A stretch of 64,000 nt of DNA from Megamerina dolium (GCA_963854835.1 OY978525.1:24761253-24825252); one strand, 5' to 3'. Numbered from the stretch's first letter, positions 24,897 to 38,600 are shown. Numbers and translations are program-made. The notes: generated by a model not told the origin, from the sequence alone.

Positions 24897-25222
24897 CTCA
24901 GTGGTTAGTGCGTTGATTTTCTCATACGTAGGTCATGGGTTCAGTTGCCGACTGTGACAACTTTAATACCGAAAATGTTTTTCTTTCGAAGGATACCTAC
25001 CTGTCGGCTAGAAATTGACAATTCTTCCGGCAGTAATAATTTGCCATGAAAATGTTTTTAAATGAGTAATTTATCACAGGGTATTTTTAGGAAAAGTGTT
25101 GTTACAAGAGTTATGCTGTTCGAAACCGGCTAATATAAGTAGGCCCCTTCTAGTACTGCTCAATATTTAACACGCACAGCAGTACTGAAAGAGAAACTCG
25201 GTCAACGGGTCCTTCGGGGCAT
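24897..25222 (+). mobile_element. tRNA-derived SINE, copy 3
   Basis: Head CTCAGTGGTTAGTGCG with a weakened B box (GGTCATGGGTTCAGTTGCC); body TTTCTTTCGAAGGATACC, CTACCTGTCGG and CTTCCGGCAGTAATAATTTG; 3' part AACTCGGTCAACGGGTCC then TTCGGGGCATAT. It lies inside the TIR element 24694-25913. Confidence 0.8.
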
Positions 25223-25486
25223 ATAAGTGCAACATATTTATTAATTTTTGTTTATTCCTACTTGTCCAAAAATGATTAATTATTGAGAAAACTCGTTCAG
25301 TTGGTGCTTTCGATCTAGTAAGACATATAGAAAATTTTATTGTTTTTAATATATTTCCACAACTTTGATTATTGGTTTGAAAGCGAACAAGAATTTCAGA
25401 TCATTCATTCATAAAAATATACAATTGTTTTTGGAAAATTACTTACATATACTTTGGAACTGTTTAATTTTAAAATCAATTTTTTC

Positions 25487-25610
25487 ACTTACTTACTTAT
25501 GTGACCATTACAACCGAAAATCGATTTAGGCCGAATCTAAATGCTTCGCCAGCCAACTCTTTCCTTTGCTAACTGGCGTCAGTTAGAGGTTCCAAGCGAC
25601 AATTCCAGTT
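25487..25610 (-). mobile_element. RTE-type LINE, 3' end scrap
   Basis: Plus text CTTACTTATGTGACCATTAC then AATCGATTTAGGCCGAAT and CTTCGCCAGCCAACTC is the reverse complement of the RTE family 3' end, including the (TAAG) tail. Only ~120 bp are present. Confidence 0.7.
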
Positions 25611-25913
25611 TTTTCACACTTGATTGAAATCCATTTTGTTTTCGTGCCATTAAATTCAATTTTAAATTAAACAAAGTCATTGCTCGTTAATATAGTTGAC
25701 CTTTTATTATTTCAAAATTGAATGTCACCAAATATTAATTTTTAAAATGCATTAATTATGCAAATTGATAAAAGTTTTGTATATCAAAAATAGCACTTTT
25801 AAAGGACAGGTCTTAAAATAAAGGACAAAACATGATTTTGGAAAAAATAAATTGCTGTCCACCTAAGAAAAAAAAGTACTGTCCTTTGAAATAAAGTACG
25901 GATGGTCACCGTA

Positions 25914-27240
25914 AAATTTGTGAAGTTTATGGAGACGATGTAGTAAGTAGAAAAGTAGAAAAGTTGCTAGGGCGTTATGCATTCATGACCAAATAGTTAT
26001 CAACCATTTGAAGAATGCTCGATGTTTGGGTGCCACAAGAATTAACAGTGAAAAATTTAATAGACCGAATTCGCAATTGCGAATCGTTCCTAAAATGGAA
26101 CGAAATGGAACCATTTTTGAGCTGAATGATTATGGGCGATGGAAAGTGGTTCACGTACGACAATAATGAGCGAAAAAGATCATGGACGAAGCGTGGTGAA
26201 GCAGGATTGACACCAAGAAACGTAATGCTGTGTGTCTGGTGGCAATGGAAGAAATTGTTGATTATGATCTTCTACAATCTGGTCAAACGATTGATTCTGA
26301 TCTCTACTGTCTACAATTAATGAGACTGAAACAAGCAATTCAATTAAAACGGCCCAAATTGATCCAGAGAAAAGGTGTTGTGTTCCATCATGACTACGCC
26401 AGACCACACACATCGTTGATGATCCGGCAGAAACTAAAATAGCTTGGCTGGGAAGTTTTGCTGCATCCACCATATAGCCCGGACCTTACACCTTCAAATT
26501 TTCATATGTTTCTGATGATCTCTAGAGAATTCTCTTAATGGCGTAAATTTAAATTCTGTAGAGGCCAGCAAAACGCACTTGTATCAGTTTTTCGCTCAGA
26601 AAACCCAGAAGTTCTACACAGATGGAATAATGGCTTCTTCTTCTTCTTATGTGGCCATAACAAGCGAATATCGATTTAGGCCGAAAATAACATGCTTCGC
26701 CAGCCATCTCTGTTCTTCGCTAGCTGGCGCCAGTTAGAAATTCCAAGCGCCGTCAGGTTCTCCAGTACTTGGTCTTTCCACCGGAGGTTTGGTCTTCCTC
26801 TTCTGCGCCGTCCTCCAGCGGGTTCCGAATATAACACCTTCTTAGCTGGAGCGTGTTCTTCCATTCGCTCGACATGACCTAGCCAGCGCAGCCGCTGGAT
26901 TTGGATGCGCTTTAATATGTCAATATCGGCATACAGCTCGCACAGGTCCAAAGATCTTGCGTAGGACTTTTCTCTCGAAAACTCCAAGCATTCGCTCATC
27001 GGAGGTGGAAATTGTCCAGGATTCAGCGCCATATGTTAGGACAGGCATGATGAGAGACTTGTAGAGTGTAGTTTTCGTTCTTCGAAAGAGGGCCCGACTT
27101 CTCAATTGCTTACTCAGCCCAAAGTAATACCTGTTAGCAAGAGTTATCCTACGCATGATCAATGGAATAATGGCGTTACCCCAAAAATGGCAATTGGTTA
27201 TCGATCAAAACGGCACATAAACGGTTTAGTAAAGCGATTT
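25914..27240 (+). pseudogene. Mariner transposase relic split by an RTE insertion
   Basis: Plus-strand pieces of a classical mariner transposase: KWFTYDNNERKRSW (26141-26182), IDSDLYCLQLMRLKQAI near 26290, KGVVFHHDYARPHTSL near 26370-26418, WEVLLHPPYSPDLTPS across a stop near 26445-26500, and FFAQKTQKFYTDGIM at 26592-26636. The C-terminal ALPQKWQLVIDQNGT resumes after the insertion at about 27172. FHHD carries a catalytic aspartate. Stops and frameshifts make it non-functional. Confidence 0.85.
26635..27161 (-). mobile_element. RTE-type LINE 3' fragment with 13-bp target duplication
   Basis: A 5'-truncated 527-bp insertion in minus orientation. It encodes SLIMPVLTYGAESWTIS, DERMLGVFERKVLRKIFGP, RLRWLGHVERMEEHAP, GGRRRRGRPNLRWKDQVLEN and a C-terminal NWRQLAKNRDGWRSMLFSA, then a tail of AAG repeats. 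ATGGAATAATGGC is present on both sides (26622-26634 and 27162-27174), which dates this insertion after the mariner it interrupts. Confidence 0.9.
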
Positions 27241-28235
27241 GTTGTAGCACATCAGAATATAAAAAAAGATTTTTCTTGAAATGCTGGTGCGCATTAAAAC
27301 AATTTTTTTTTTGCCTATTTTCAAAAACAGTTTGAATTTTCCTTGTATCGTATTGATGTATATTGACATTTCATAACACTTACAATTTGACACGCAAAAA
27401 AGGGTTAAATAAGTTCAAACTGTTGTCTATGCTAATTTTTAAAAATGTTTATTTTTATTTCGTTTTGTATTATTTTTTTTTCAATAATTTAATAAATCAT
27501 AAGTATTTATTTTTTTAAATAACAAACATATATTGCATGTGTGTATATTTTGTAGTGAAAACAAATTTCAATATCAATTATTTAACACTACTATACTACA
27601 ATAATAATGATGAATGAAAAGAAACGAAAGAAGAACATATAAAATTGGAGACCAAAATATTTGTAGTACTGTGAGATTACATATATGGATGTATACAAAG
27701 AAAGGATCAAAAATATAGCTGAGACGAAATAAAAAATAAACATTTTGTGACTTTATTTTGTTTCTTTTAAACTTATAGTGTATGTAGAAGGATAATTACA
27801 AAATAATAAAAAAAAAAAAAATAATGTAATAAAAATTAAGTATGACTTTAAGTGAGATAAAAGTAGGAGGCAGGTTAGGGCAGATAGCGCAGTTAGACAT
27901 GATTAGATATGATAAAGCATTTCTGTTTTTTTTTTGTCTCTTTAACAATAATTTCAATAAATATTGTGGTGTATGCTTAAATGTCTGTGTGTGTGTGTTT
28001 GTTTGTTTGTTGTTCAACTATATTTTTTTATTATGTTGGAAAAGCGTTTGTCTGCATTCATTCGTCTGTGATGTTGGAACATTGATTGAATTTGGATCAC
28101 CTCAACTGTAGCAGTGTTGTAATTATTATACTTTCATTTGCGAGTACATGTAATAAAAATATTATGCAAAATGTTGGCGAAGAAAAACAAAAAATTCTTT
28201 GTTTCGTTTGTTGGTTTCTTGTTTGTTGTTTTTGC
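27241..28235. other. SdhA: 3' flank of SdhA; AT-rich
   Basis: Holds the 3' UTR of the minus-strand SdhA gene; a minus-strand AATAAA lies at 28032-28027, about 200 nt past the stop. No other gene is seen. Confidence 0.5.
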
Positions 28236-28660
28236 TTAATATGAGCGTATTGCTGGTGGTACTGTTTGTACGGTTTCATCTAAAGTCTTATCAATGACAT
28301 TTCTATATTTGATTTCAACGCTGCCACTATCATCACGCACCCATGTTAACGTATGCTTGCGCCAATGTTGATCCAATGGCACCTTTTGTTGACCCTCAAT
28401 TGGTTTGCTATAATCCTATGGATGAAATAAATATTATGATATTATAATTTCAAATTGTAATTTTATATCAAACAACTTACATATTCATCAACACGAATCT
28501 TATAATCTTCGCGCGCATGTGCACCACGTGATTCTTTGCGATTTTCAGCTGCGACAATTGTCATTCGAGCATTTGACAAAAGATTTTGCAATTCGAGCGT
28601 CTCAACCAAGTCTGAATTCCACACCAATGATCTATGTAGGAGAAAGAAATGTTGTAGTAA

Positions 28661-28712
<52 letters not shown>

Positions 28713-29609
28713 GTGGCACTAAAAGCTGCGAAGGGCTCATTGGCCGAGCTTCTCTTCCATTGCTGTTGTGCGTGTTAAATTTGGACAGTATTAGAAGAGA
28801 CCTACTTATTTTAGCCGGATCCGAACGGCAGAATCCTAGTGACATCACTTTTTCTGGGCTTTGTCACAGAGTTATTTTAAACGCTTTTTCATGGCAAGTT
28901 GTTACTGTCGGAAGAATTGCCAATTGCTTGCCGACAGGTGGGTACCGTTCGAAAGAAAAATATTTTCGATATTAAATTTGTTATGATTCAGCCGGGGATT
29001 GAACCACGACCTACAGATCAGAACGCCAACACACTAACCACTGAGCCACGGCACCACCTGTAGTAGTAAGTATAGTGTTTTAAATAATCGTCCCTAGAGC
29101 AGCAAAATCTATGATTGGCTCCTATTAATTCTTCATACTTAACATACTTAATTTCTACCTCCACCAATTAACTGGGCTCCCATATAAAGTGACCGGAAAA
29201 ACAAATGATAATCGAAATATCCCTAGGCAACGCCGCTGGAGCGGACGACCCCAATTAATTTTTCCTCCTCAGAATTTCCTTCAAATATACTTATCCCCTA
29301 AATATACTTCTTAGTAATGGGTGCCGTAGCTCCGTGGTTAGTGCGTGGGCATTCTGATCTATAGGTCGTGGGTTCAATCCCCAGGTGAAGTATAACAAAA
29401 TTTAATATCGAAAAGATTTTTCTTTCAAACGATACCCACCTGTCGGCAAGAATTGGCAATTTTTCCGGCACTAACATTTCGCCAAAAGTGTTTCTTAAAA
29501 GAGCTCTGTAACAAAGCTAAGTTAAAGTGATGTCGCAAAGGTTCTGCCTTTTGGAACCGGCTAATATAAGTAGGTCCCTTCTAATGATGTCCAAATTTAA
29601 ATGTGTCCT

Positions 29610-29640
<31 letters not shown>

Positions 29641-32600
29641 CAGCCACAATAACCTAACCTAACCATACCTCTTAAGGGTACCCTCATACAAAATGATCGA
29701 AAAAATATCTGAAAGTTGAGAAATACCTCTAGCAATCGTTTCTATATCCACTCCTTAAGGAGACACTCATACAAAATGACCAAAAAAATATTCAAGATCG
29801 GCAAATAACTTCAGCAATCGCCTCTAGGGCGACAAAATGTATGACCGACTCCCATTAATTTTTCCTCCAAATATACTTACCCTTTATCTCCGCCCCTTAT
29901 GCGAACTCCCATAAAATTGTGCGAAAAAACATATGAAAATCGACAAATAACACCATAAGTGAACAGGAATCACCTGTAGAGCGGTAAAATGTATGACTGG
30001 CTCCAAGTAATTTCTCCTTCCCAACATTTCCTTCAAACATACCTATCCCTTATCTCGTCACCTCAAGGGGACACCCATAAAAAAGACCAAAAAAAAAAAA
30101 ACATCTGAAAATCGACAAAAATTGCAGGAATCGCCCCGACCCGACCCCTATTAATTTTTGTTCCCCAACATTTCCTTTTAACATATTATATTTGACCCAT
30201 ATCTCGACTTCTTATGGGAGTTCCCCTACAAAATTTATGTTTTTATAGAGTAAAAAGTAGGCGGGTTCAAAGTAGTGTTTTTTAATGCTTCCTTGATTAG
30301 AAATTATCCAAATTTGATGCATTTCGCTGAGTCCAGCCGCTAAAAAAATTTGACCCGACTTATCGTACGACATAGGATGGGTCGATGCAACCAACCAAAA
30401 CTGGATTCTTCATTCCTTTATAATTAAAAAATTACTCTACCATTTAATGGCCGTTATTATGGTTGAAAATGCTTCAATGAGCTCTAAATTTTCTTTTCAA
30501 GTGAAATTAATGTCCAAAAAGAGGTTATCAAATGTAAATGATATGTTTTTTTACCATAAACGTAAAAGTTACAACATTTAGGATTTTTTTTATGACATTA
30601 AAAACAGAAATAAATAAACTGAAATAATAAAAAATGGACCGAGATGCTTTTGAGGTGACCAAAAGACTCAGAAAAGGCTCCTTTTTGCAGTAGTATTTTG
30701 TATATATTTGATCTCATAGCAGTCTTTATGAGCGTTTTGCATTCCTCGGCGAAAACTCCTTATGAGACTTAATGATGAGTCAATAGGATGTAGTCTCAAA
30801 TATCGACTCATGAATTGAATCAACTATGACTCATTTCTGGATAAATTTATGAGCCTTTTTGGACTCATTTATGAGTCTTATATTCTCTAATTTAAGGCTG
30901 TAAATCAGCACATTTATGAACGCCTGATTTTTGTGTGTTTTATGAACCTAAAGTTATGATTTTTTTCAGAGTCGAATTCCTAAGCGCCAGAATCTGATTT
31001 ATTTGGATATTAAGGGTTGGATATTCGACACTTTTTTGTAGAAAGCGACCTAGTATCAAATCATCCCTGTCACTATTGTCGAGCGCTAAATATATTTGTC
31101 GACTTAGGAGAGATGAACTACTTTATTCTTAATATATTAATTATATCTTTTTTTTCTTCGTACTCGACCGTTCGACTATCTTGATAGGGATGAATAAATA
31201 TTTGTATATGTATATATGATATATGAATACAACTTACTTATCGACAACTTTAACATTTTTAAATTCTTTAAAGATGCCCGACATTTTCTCACAGCCTTCC
31301 TTAAGTACTGGCCCATCACGGAATACAGCCGCATGTGCTTGCATAGTCTTTTGCATTTTCAAACGCAAATCGGCGGTTGTAATGCTACCATTTGCATTGC
31401 GTAATTTATCCAAATTAGCCACAGACATCTCACCAGCATTCTATGCTTAACAAAAAATATTAAAATCGGAAAAAAAGAGTTTATAAAATAGTGCTTCAGT
31501 CCGCGTAGACTGATTTAATTAAATATATAGTTTACTTCCTGCACTCCAAAACAATGCTATCGCGAGTAAATAGTTAAACGAAACCATTCATGCCAAGAGC
31601 CTCGATCTTGGGTGCAGGATATACATAAAATACACTTACATCCTTCAATGATGGTGGTGTAGCACCAGGTTTATTCTCTTCAGCAATAGTTTTAGCGCAG
31701 GCACGACCAAAAACAACCAGATCCAATAGTGAATTAGCACCCAAACGATTGGCACCATGCACCGAAGTACATGCCGCTTCACCGCAAGCATATAAACCAG
31801 GCACCACCTTGTCTTTGCCACTATCATCAATGGTAATCACTTGACCGCGATAATTTGTCGGTATGCCACCCATATTATAGTGCACGGTCGGTAGTACGGG
31901 AATCGGTTCACGCGTCACATCGACACCAGCGAAAATCATTGCAGTCTCAGAGATACCAGGTAAACGTTGAGCCAATTGCTCTGGTGGCAAATGATGCAAT
32001 TGCAAGTAAACATGATCTTTTTCAGGGCCAACACCACGACCTTCCATCATTTCGATGGTCATTGAACGTGAGACGACATCACGTGAGGCAAGATCTTTGG
32101 CAACTGGTGCATAACGTTCCATGAAACGTTCACCCTTTGAGTTGACCAGATAGCCACCTTCACCACGGCAACCCTCAGTTATGAGACAGCCAGCGCCATA
32201 GATACCAGTCGGATGGAATTGTACGAACTCCAAATCTTGTGATGGTAGACCTTGACGTGAGACCATTGCAGTACCATCACCGGTACATGTGTGCGCAGAT
32301 GTGCAAGAGAAATAGGCACGACCATAGCCACCTGTGGCAATTACAGTGTTGCGCGCACGAAAACGATGTATGGTACCATCTTCTAGATTCAGAGCGATCA
32401 CACCACGACATTCACCATTCTCGAAGAGTAAATCCAATGCGAAATACTCGACAAAGTAATTGCAATCGTAGCTAAGCGATTGGCCATACAGCGTGTGCAA
32501 CAGTGAATGACCAGTTCTAAATACAGAAATGCACAAAATTTAATAATATTGATCTTCATCAATATTTCTCGAAATATTCTTTACCTATCCGCTACAGCAC

Positions 32601-35600
32601 AACATCTATGCGCTTGGCCGCCTTTACCAAATTTCAAACTTTGCCCACCAAAGGCACGTTGATAAATTTTACCATCTGGCGTTCGAGAGAATGGCATACC
32701 GTAATTCTCCAATTCGATTACAGCTTTCGGTGCCTCACGTGTCATATAGTGAATGGCATCCTGATCGCCCAACCAATCGGAACCTTTTATCGTATCGTAC
32801 ATATGCCATTTCCAATCGTCATCCTCCATATTGCCCAATGCCGCATTGATGCCACCCTGAGCAGCGATCGTGTGCGAACGTGTTGGAAAAAGTTTTGTAA
32901 TGACCGCCGTTTTGAAGCCTTCTGCAACCAAACCGAATGCTGCACGCAAGCCAGCACCACCAGCACCAACTACCAATGCATCGTAGGTATGATCCACAAT
33001 GGGATATTCTTTTGAGATGGCATCCGGATTGGCGGAGGCCTCTTTTCTGCCATGTGTGATGTGTAGATCGCGCTGCGGTGTCACCACTGATGCAGTACGC
33101 AACTGAAAGACAAACAGAGACAAAAAATATTGAACGAATGAATCGCTATGAAAGAGAACACAGCTCCCATACAAATATGAGGCGATGTCCAACGGATCAG
33201 AGTTGTCTAAGTTTCGTTCTAACTTCTAAAAAAATTTTTTTTTTTGCAGAGTTGTGCAAAATACAGATAAATTAAGGTGCTCCCACAAAACTGTTTGTTG
33301 TTTTTAGACAGAAGTAGCTTAGAAAACTACTTCTGTTTGCTAATATTGAACCCTGAACCAACCATGGAGAGGTTGGAGGGCTGAACAATGACAAAGCATT
33401 TTTTCTTCAATGATTGGAAAAATTGAATTACTTATATAAACGGCCATAATCTACCAAAACCGGAAGGCACCTAACCACCTATTCTACAAAGCTACGCTGA
33501 TCGACAACCGAAAAATCCAAGGATTTTACCTTTCAGGGCTCGGAATAATACTGGAATACAGACTGAAAACTAAAGACAAAGAAGTGACTACATGTCCTTG
33601 AAGCTCAAAGGGCTGTTGAGGGTCGTAAAGTGCTGCATTAAAATTTTAAATGCCGAAAATTCTCTGTTTCTAAATATGAAATAGTATGACGACGCAATAG
33701 GGTTTGCTCGTGATAATGACAAATCACTGCAGTCAGTTATCCGCTATCAATTAACTAGGGCATTGTCTGATCGGAAGGCATGAAGCCAGGTTGGGCCTTG
33801 AGAAATATAACTACTGGCTACAAGAAGGAGCCAGAATATATCAACTCATGTTGTTCGTGAGTGTCCTGCACTTCTTCGCTGCAAAGTGGCTCATGTAGGC
33901 AGTCACCTCAAACACGACCTGAGAGATCTGGCTTAAATCCAGTTACTTACTTATGGGGGTGGGTGCCGTAGCTCAGTGGTTAGTGGATCTGTTGTGGGTT
34001 CAATCTCCGGCTGAAGCATAACAAATGTAATATCGAAAAGATTTTTCTTCCGAACGGCACTCACCTGTCGGCAAACAATAGGCAATTCTTCCGGTAGTAA
34101 CAATTTGTCATGGAAAAGCTTCTAAAAGAACTCTGTGACAAAGCTCAGAAAAAGTGATGCCGCAAGGGTTCTGCCGTTCGGAACAGGTTAAAATAAGTAG
34201 GTCACTTCTAATACTGTCCAAACTTTAACACTCAAAACAATAATGGAAGAGAAGCTCGGTCAAAGAGCTCTTCGGGGCTCATATGCGATTATATCGCCTT
34301 CTTGACGTGACCTAGCCAGAGCAGCTGTTCGATTTTTTGCGCTTTACTATGTCAATATCGCAATTTAATTCCTACAAGTCATGGCTGTAACCTATTTGGT
34401 ATTAGCCACCGACACAATTAGGTTCAAAGACCTTGAGTAGAACTTGTCCTCGAAAGATGCAACAAACTGCTCTCATCTTGAGGAGGTAATTGTCCAAGCT
34501 CTAGCGTCGTACGATATATAAGGACATGGATGATAAGCGTAATGATCATGAGCGGATGATGAGATTGTAAAAGTGCTTTTTGGCAATATCTCCACGCCGA
34601 CGTTATTTCTAGTATTAATGCTTGTTGTACTTCGAAAGTGTAATTGTCAACAGTGACGGGCTGTCAAAATTTTACAACTCTTTGTTTGTTGACGCTAGAA
34701 ACTTATCCTTGCCCTCGCTCACCGCAAGGTCCATTCGACGCGACTCTCTTTCCAATTCAGAGAACGTTGCACTGCGTACAGAACTTTTGTTAAATATAGT
34801 GCTATTATGTATTAAATCAGCAGCTCGAATTATTTCTTATCGGATTTCCGGCATCGCCCTCAGGTTTCGATCTAACCTCAAAGCTTTTGCAAAAATACCC
34901 GAAAAACGAATTTTTTTGAGGTTTAAAATAAACCTGAGGGTTCTGACAAAAATCCGACCACGAATTAGGGTTCAGCGCGACCCAAAATCCATTAAATACG
35001 ACTACTCTGGTCCGCTAGATAACCTTTGTGTTATCAAACGATGTAAAGAAGAGGGAAATCTGACGACAGTGATGACATTTTACTTCATTGGACTGAATAT
35101 AGCATACACGAAAGTTTAATTTAATAACTTTGGAACCCAAAGAAACCAATAATTAAGCATGTTCAGCTCCGACAACACTGTAACAACTAAATTGGAGTCG
35201 AATAATTGGCGGAATAGGGCGAATAGGTTACTAATTATCTCTTCCCACTAGAATCATGCAAAGAAAAAGAAGGTGGATGGATTCCGATATGCGTAAAAAA
35301 GCAAGACAAGCACTTGCGTGAATCCCGGATTGATCGTGGACCTGGACAGGTTAGATATTCTATACGGATACTAATATGGATGTTTGTATTAAGGGTTCCC
35401 CTCAAGCTGGGTTACACTAATTAGATTCTACTGAATTATTAATATATAGTATAATAATTTACAAATACAATGATTATTGGAATAAAATTTCAAGAATAAT
35501 AAGTACTAATAACTACAATAAATTACGTAAATGTCACACATTAAATTTGTAAACTTCATGTAAAATGCATACCTTTACCTACACGAGTATTTTATTGTGC

Positions 35601-38600
35601 GAGTATAGGAAAATAACAGAATGAGATACAGATACAAGCTATAATTTTATTATTGTATCGCTTTTTTGTTTGTAAAAATAAACATTTAATATTGTTTTGT
35701 TTAATTAATTCGTAACACTGCTTGTGTATATGTACGTTTCAAAAGTTGTTTCGTCAGTTTTTTTTTGGGATTTTATAAGTAGATGTATATGCATGTGTAA
35801 GAAATTGATGTGCCTGATGTGTTCTAATAATAATGAATCTGCGATATTATTGCAATTATTTATAATGTTTACTAAATTTTATTGAATATTTGTTTATAGT
35901 TAAATGTTTTTATCAAAGAAAGAGCCATTTTCTAGGTTCTAGAGTGCCTCCAGAGGTGTAGAAATTTACCTACTCGAGTATTGCCAAAACAACAATATTT
36001 TTTACTATTTCACATTTTGTTGTGAACGTACGTACTTCCTGTCTTAACTGTTTAGAAAGGCTTTGCTACAAAATGACCTTAAAAACACCTAAAAATCGAC
36101 AAATAACCCCATAACTGCCTAGGAATTGGTCCTAGAGTAGTGAAAGAAATTGATGTGCCTGATGTGTTCTAATAATAATGAATCTGCGATATTATTGCGA
36201 TTATTTATAATGTTTACTAAATTTTATTGAATATTTGTTTATAGTTAAATGTTTTTATCAAAGAAAGAGCCATTTTCTAGGTGTTTCCCTATAGAATTTA
36301 CGTTTTTTTATAAAAATCTCTACCCACCGCTTCTAGAGTTCCTCCAGAGGTGTAGAATGTATGCCCAAACAACAATATTTTTTACTATTTCACATTTTGT
36401 GTGAGCGTACATACTTCCTATCTTAACTCCTAAGAAAGGCTTTGCTACAAAGTGACCTTAAAAACACCTAAAAATTGACAAATAACACCATAATTGTGTA
36501 GGAATTGCTACTAGAGTGGTGAAATCTATATATTCTGCCTCAACATTTAGTCCAAATATATATTCCTCTATCTCTAGCCCTTAAAGGGGCTCCCCGGAAA
36601 ATAGCTGTTTTAAAATATTGAAAAATGTTTTTATAAAATCGCAATTTTTATAGGTCAATGCCTATAAAGGGTAGAGATTGAGTGTAAAAATATTCCCAGG
36701 AAAAATTAATGGGGTTGGGTCATACGCTCTATCCCCGTGGGAGCCCTTCTGAGTTTATAGAACGTTTCAATTTTCATTATATTTTTTTTTAGATTAAGGA
36801 CGAATTACGACCTTACCAAATTAAGCCAACACTGGATTCGATTTCAACGACCCCAGATACGTATATAAAGCTGTATCTCGTTTTCTGGGTAAGACTCTTC
36901 TTCCAATGGCGGTGTTATCAATCAATTATGAAGTTATAACATCAATTATATGAATATATTGTACACATCATTTACTCTTATTCATTAAAAAAAAAACGAC
37001 TATATTAGTTATAATTATAAAACTAATAGTTATAGCGTGCATACAATAAAATTAAAAATAGGCACGCGCAAATGAAACTATAAAGCAATTACTCCGAATA
37101 TACAGCTCTGTCAAAATAATAGCAGTTTTCTTCTCCGATTTATTGTTTTTATTCTAGTTAATATAAAAAGAAAATGTTGTCCCAAAAAGTCCTTGAAAGT
37201 GGAAATAAGAAACACCCTTTTCAGAAAAACAAAAATATATTGCGTATCAAGAATCACCTTTCAAAAGAATGCACCCAATTGAGGTCGTAACCCGAACGAG
37301 TTTTTCTCGCAGTTTCGGAACATGATACACCAGAGATCAAGGAACAGTCGAGGCATACTACGCAGGGCTCTTTTGTTGTTTCGAGGCCAAATTGAAGAAA
37401 GAATTGCGATTGCGACGCAATAGCAATGATAAAACTGCTTGAAAGCGGTTACGAATTTCGGCATATTCACTAGGTTTAGAATTCTGCAATTATTTCCTGT
37501 TTCCAAGCATTTCGGTGGTAAGAGATTTCGGACGAATGAAGATGCCATTTTTGAAAAAAACCTATATTTTCATGGTTTCGAGTAATCGTAGAAACTCTAT
37601 AAAATTAAGGAAAAAGCTAAACTTAATAGAATATTTGGGAACCAAACGGATAGTCATGAAGATTTATTGACCGAGGGCATAATAATAGATAGATTATATT
37701 CTTAACCGCAGCAAAAAAGATTTCAAACTCTATGTTGAACTACTAATGATTTTAGATTTAATTATCACCCGAAAAAATGGGTCTAATAAGCGATTCCTGT
37801 CGGCTTGCTTATGTGGAACAAGAACTAGCAAGATGTAGACTTAGGTTTCGTGGCTCCCCGGAGAGGATACACTTAGTCACAGAAAGGGCCTTTATCATTT
37901 AGAGTGCTTCAATGATGGCTTGAGGTCAGAACATTGAACCAATTTTTATTTGCTGGCCTTAACGCAACATTGTTAAATTGATTATTTGAACATATAAACT
38001 TGCAATCATGATATTAATATCCTGCACTATTGTAGAATAGCATAGAAATTGAAAGGAGCTCTAACTGGTGATAGAAACATTTTCCTGAGTCCCTTTACAA
38101 TTGAACAGGACCATTTGTGATTTGTCAGATTGTAAAATATTGCGTCGATTATAAAGTGACAAAGAGTGCATAGGTTGTACTAAAGTGATCTCTTCTGGCA
38201 GTAAGCTCTTCTCTTCTTCTCAACATAAGAAATGGAATTTACGCCTTCATTATGGAAATAATTCTCTTTGGACATTTTCTACAAATTCAGGTACAAATTT
38301 CATTCAGAAACCAATTTCTTAATTAGGTGGCCTTTCTGGAAAAAGTAATGTTTCGTATGTCTCCTTTTTGGGAGACACTTATTAATTTCTATCATAAAGA
38401 TTAATGTAATTTAACCAAGACCACAATGATTCGCTGTTTCATATACAGGGTGATTTTTTAGCAAGTTTCTTTTTGGCAACACTGTTTTTGGCAGATCATC
38501 TGTTTACTTTCAAACATGTCCAGTTTGGTCTATAATTTAACCATGAATCGACTTGAAGCCCTGACAGACAGCAGCGTTGACGAACACATAAATCCAGCTG

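Larger units (their letters stand above)
24694..25913. mobile_element. Non-autonomous TIR element hosting a SINE and an RTE scrap
   Basis: TACGGTGACCAT (24694-24705) and ATGGTCACCGTA (25902-25913) are perfect inverted termini. Inside each end is an AAAGGACA-type subterminal motif (ATAAAGGACAAAC on the left; TGTCCTTTGAAATAAAGTAC on the right). The 1.2-kb interior has no transposase. Two unrelated insertions lie within it (24897-25222 and 25487-25610). No target duplication was recognised, so superfamily is not assigned. Confidence 0.6.
29070..30240. repeat. ~180-bp satellite-like repeat array (SdhA intron 4)
   Basis: Diverged units repeat the order: CTCATACAAAATGACC-like, AAAATCGACAAATAAC-like, AGCAATCGCCTCTAG-like, a GCGGCAAAATGTATGAC-like block, TCCCATTAATTTTTCCTCC and TTCCTTCAAATATACTTA. 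Units are recognisable near 29090, 29690, 29770, 29905 and 30070. A SINE (29318-29600) interrupts them. Related units lie at 8236 and 36040-36640. Confidence 0.65.

Noticed and set aside
29318..29400. tRNA-like head with A and B boxes, considered as a tRNA gene
   Set aside because: The tRNA fold does not close with an acceptor stem and the same head is joined to a common body in several copies, so it is a SINE.
32608..33015. 135-codon plus-strand frame
   Set aside because: Antisense shadow of SdhA exon 2.
34622..35119. 165-codon plus-strand frame
   Set aside because: No recognisable family; it overlaps a dispersed repeat that recurs at 47885-48120 and lies in SdhA intron 1. Could be an old transposon piece, but not supported as a gene.
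37101..37560. Possible Tc1-like element start (CAGCTCTGTCAAAATAATAG) and a 95-codon minus frame
   Set aside because: No matching right terminus and no transposase motif could be read.
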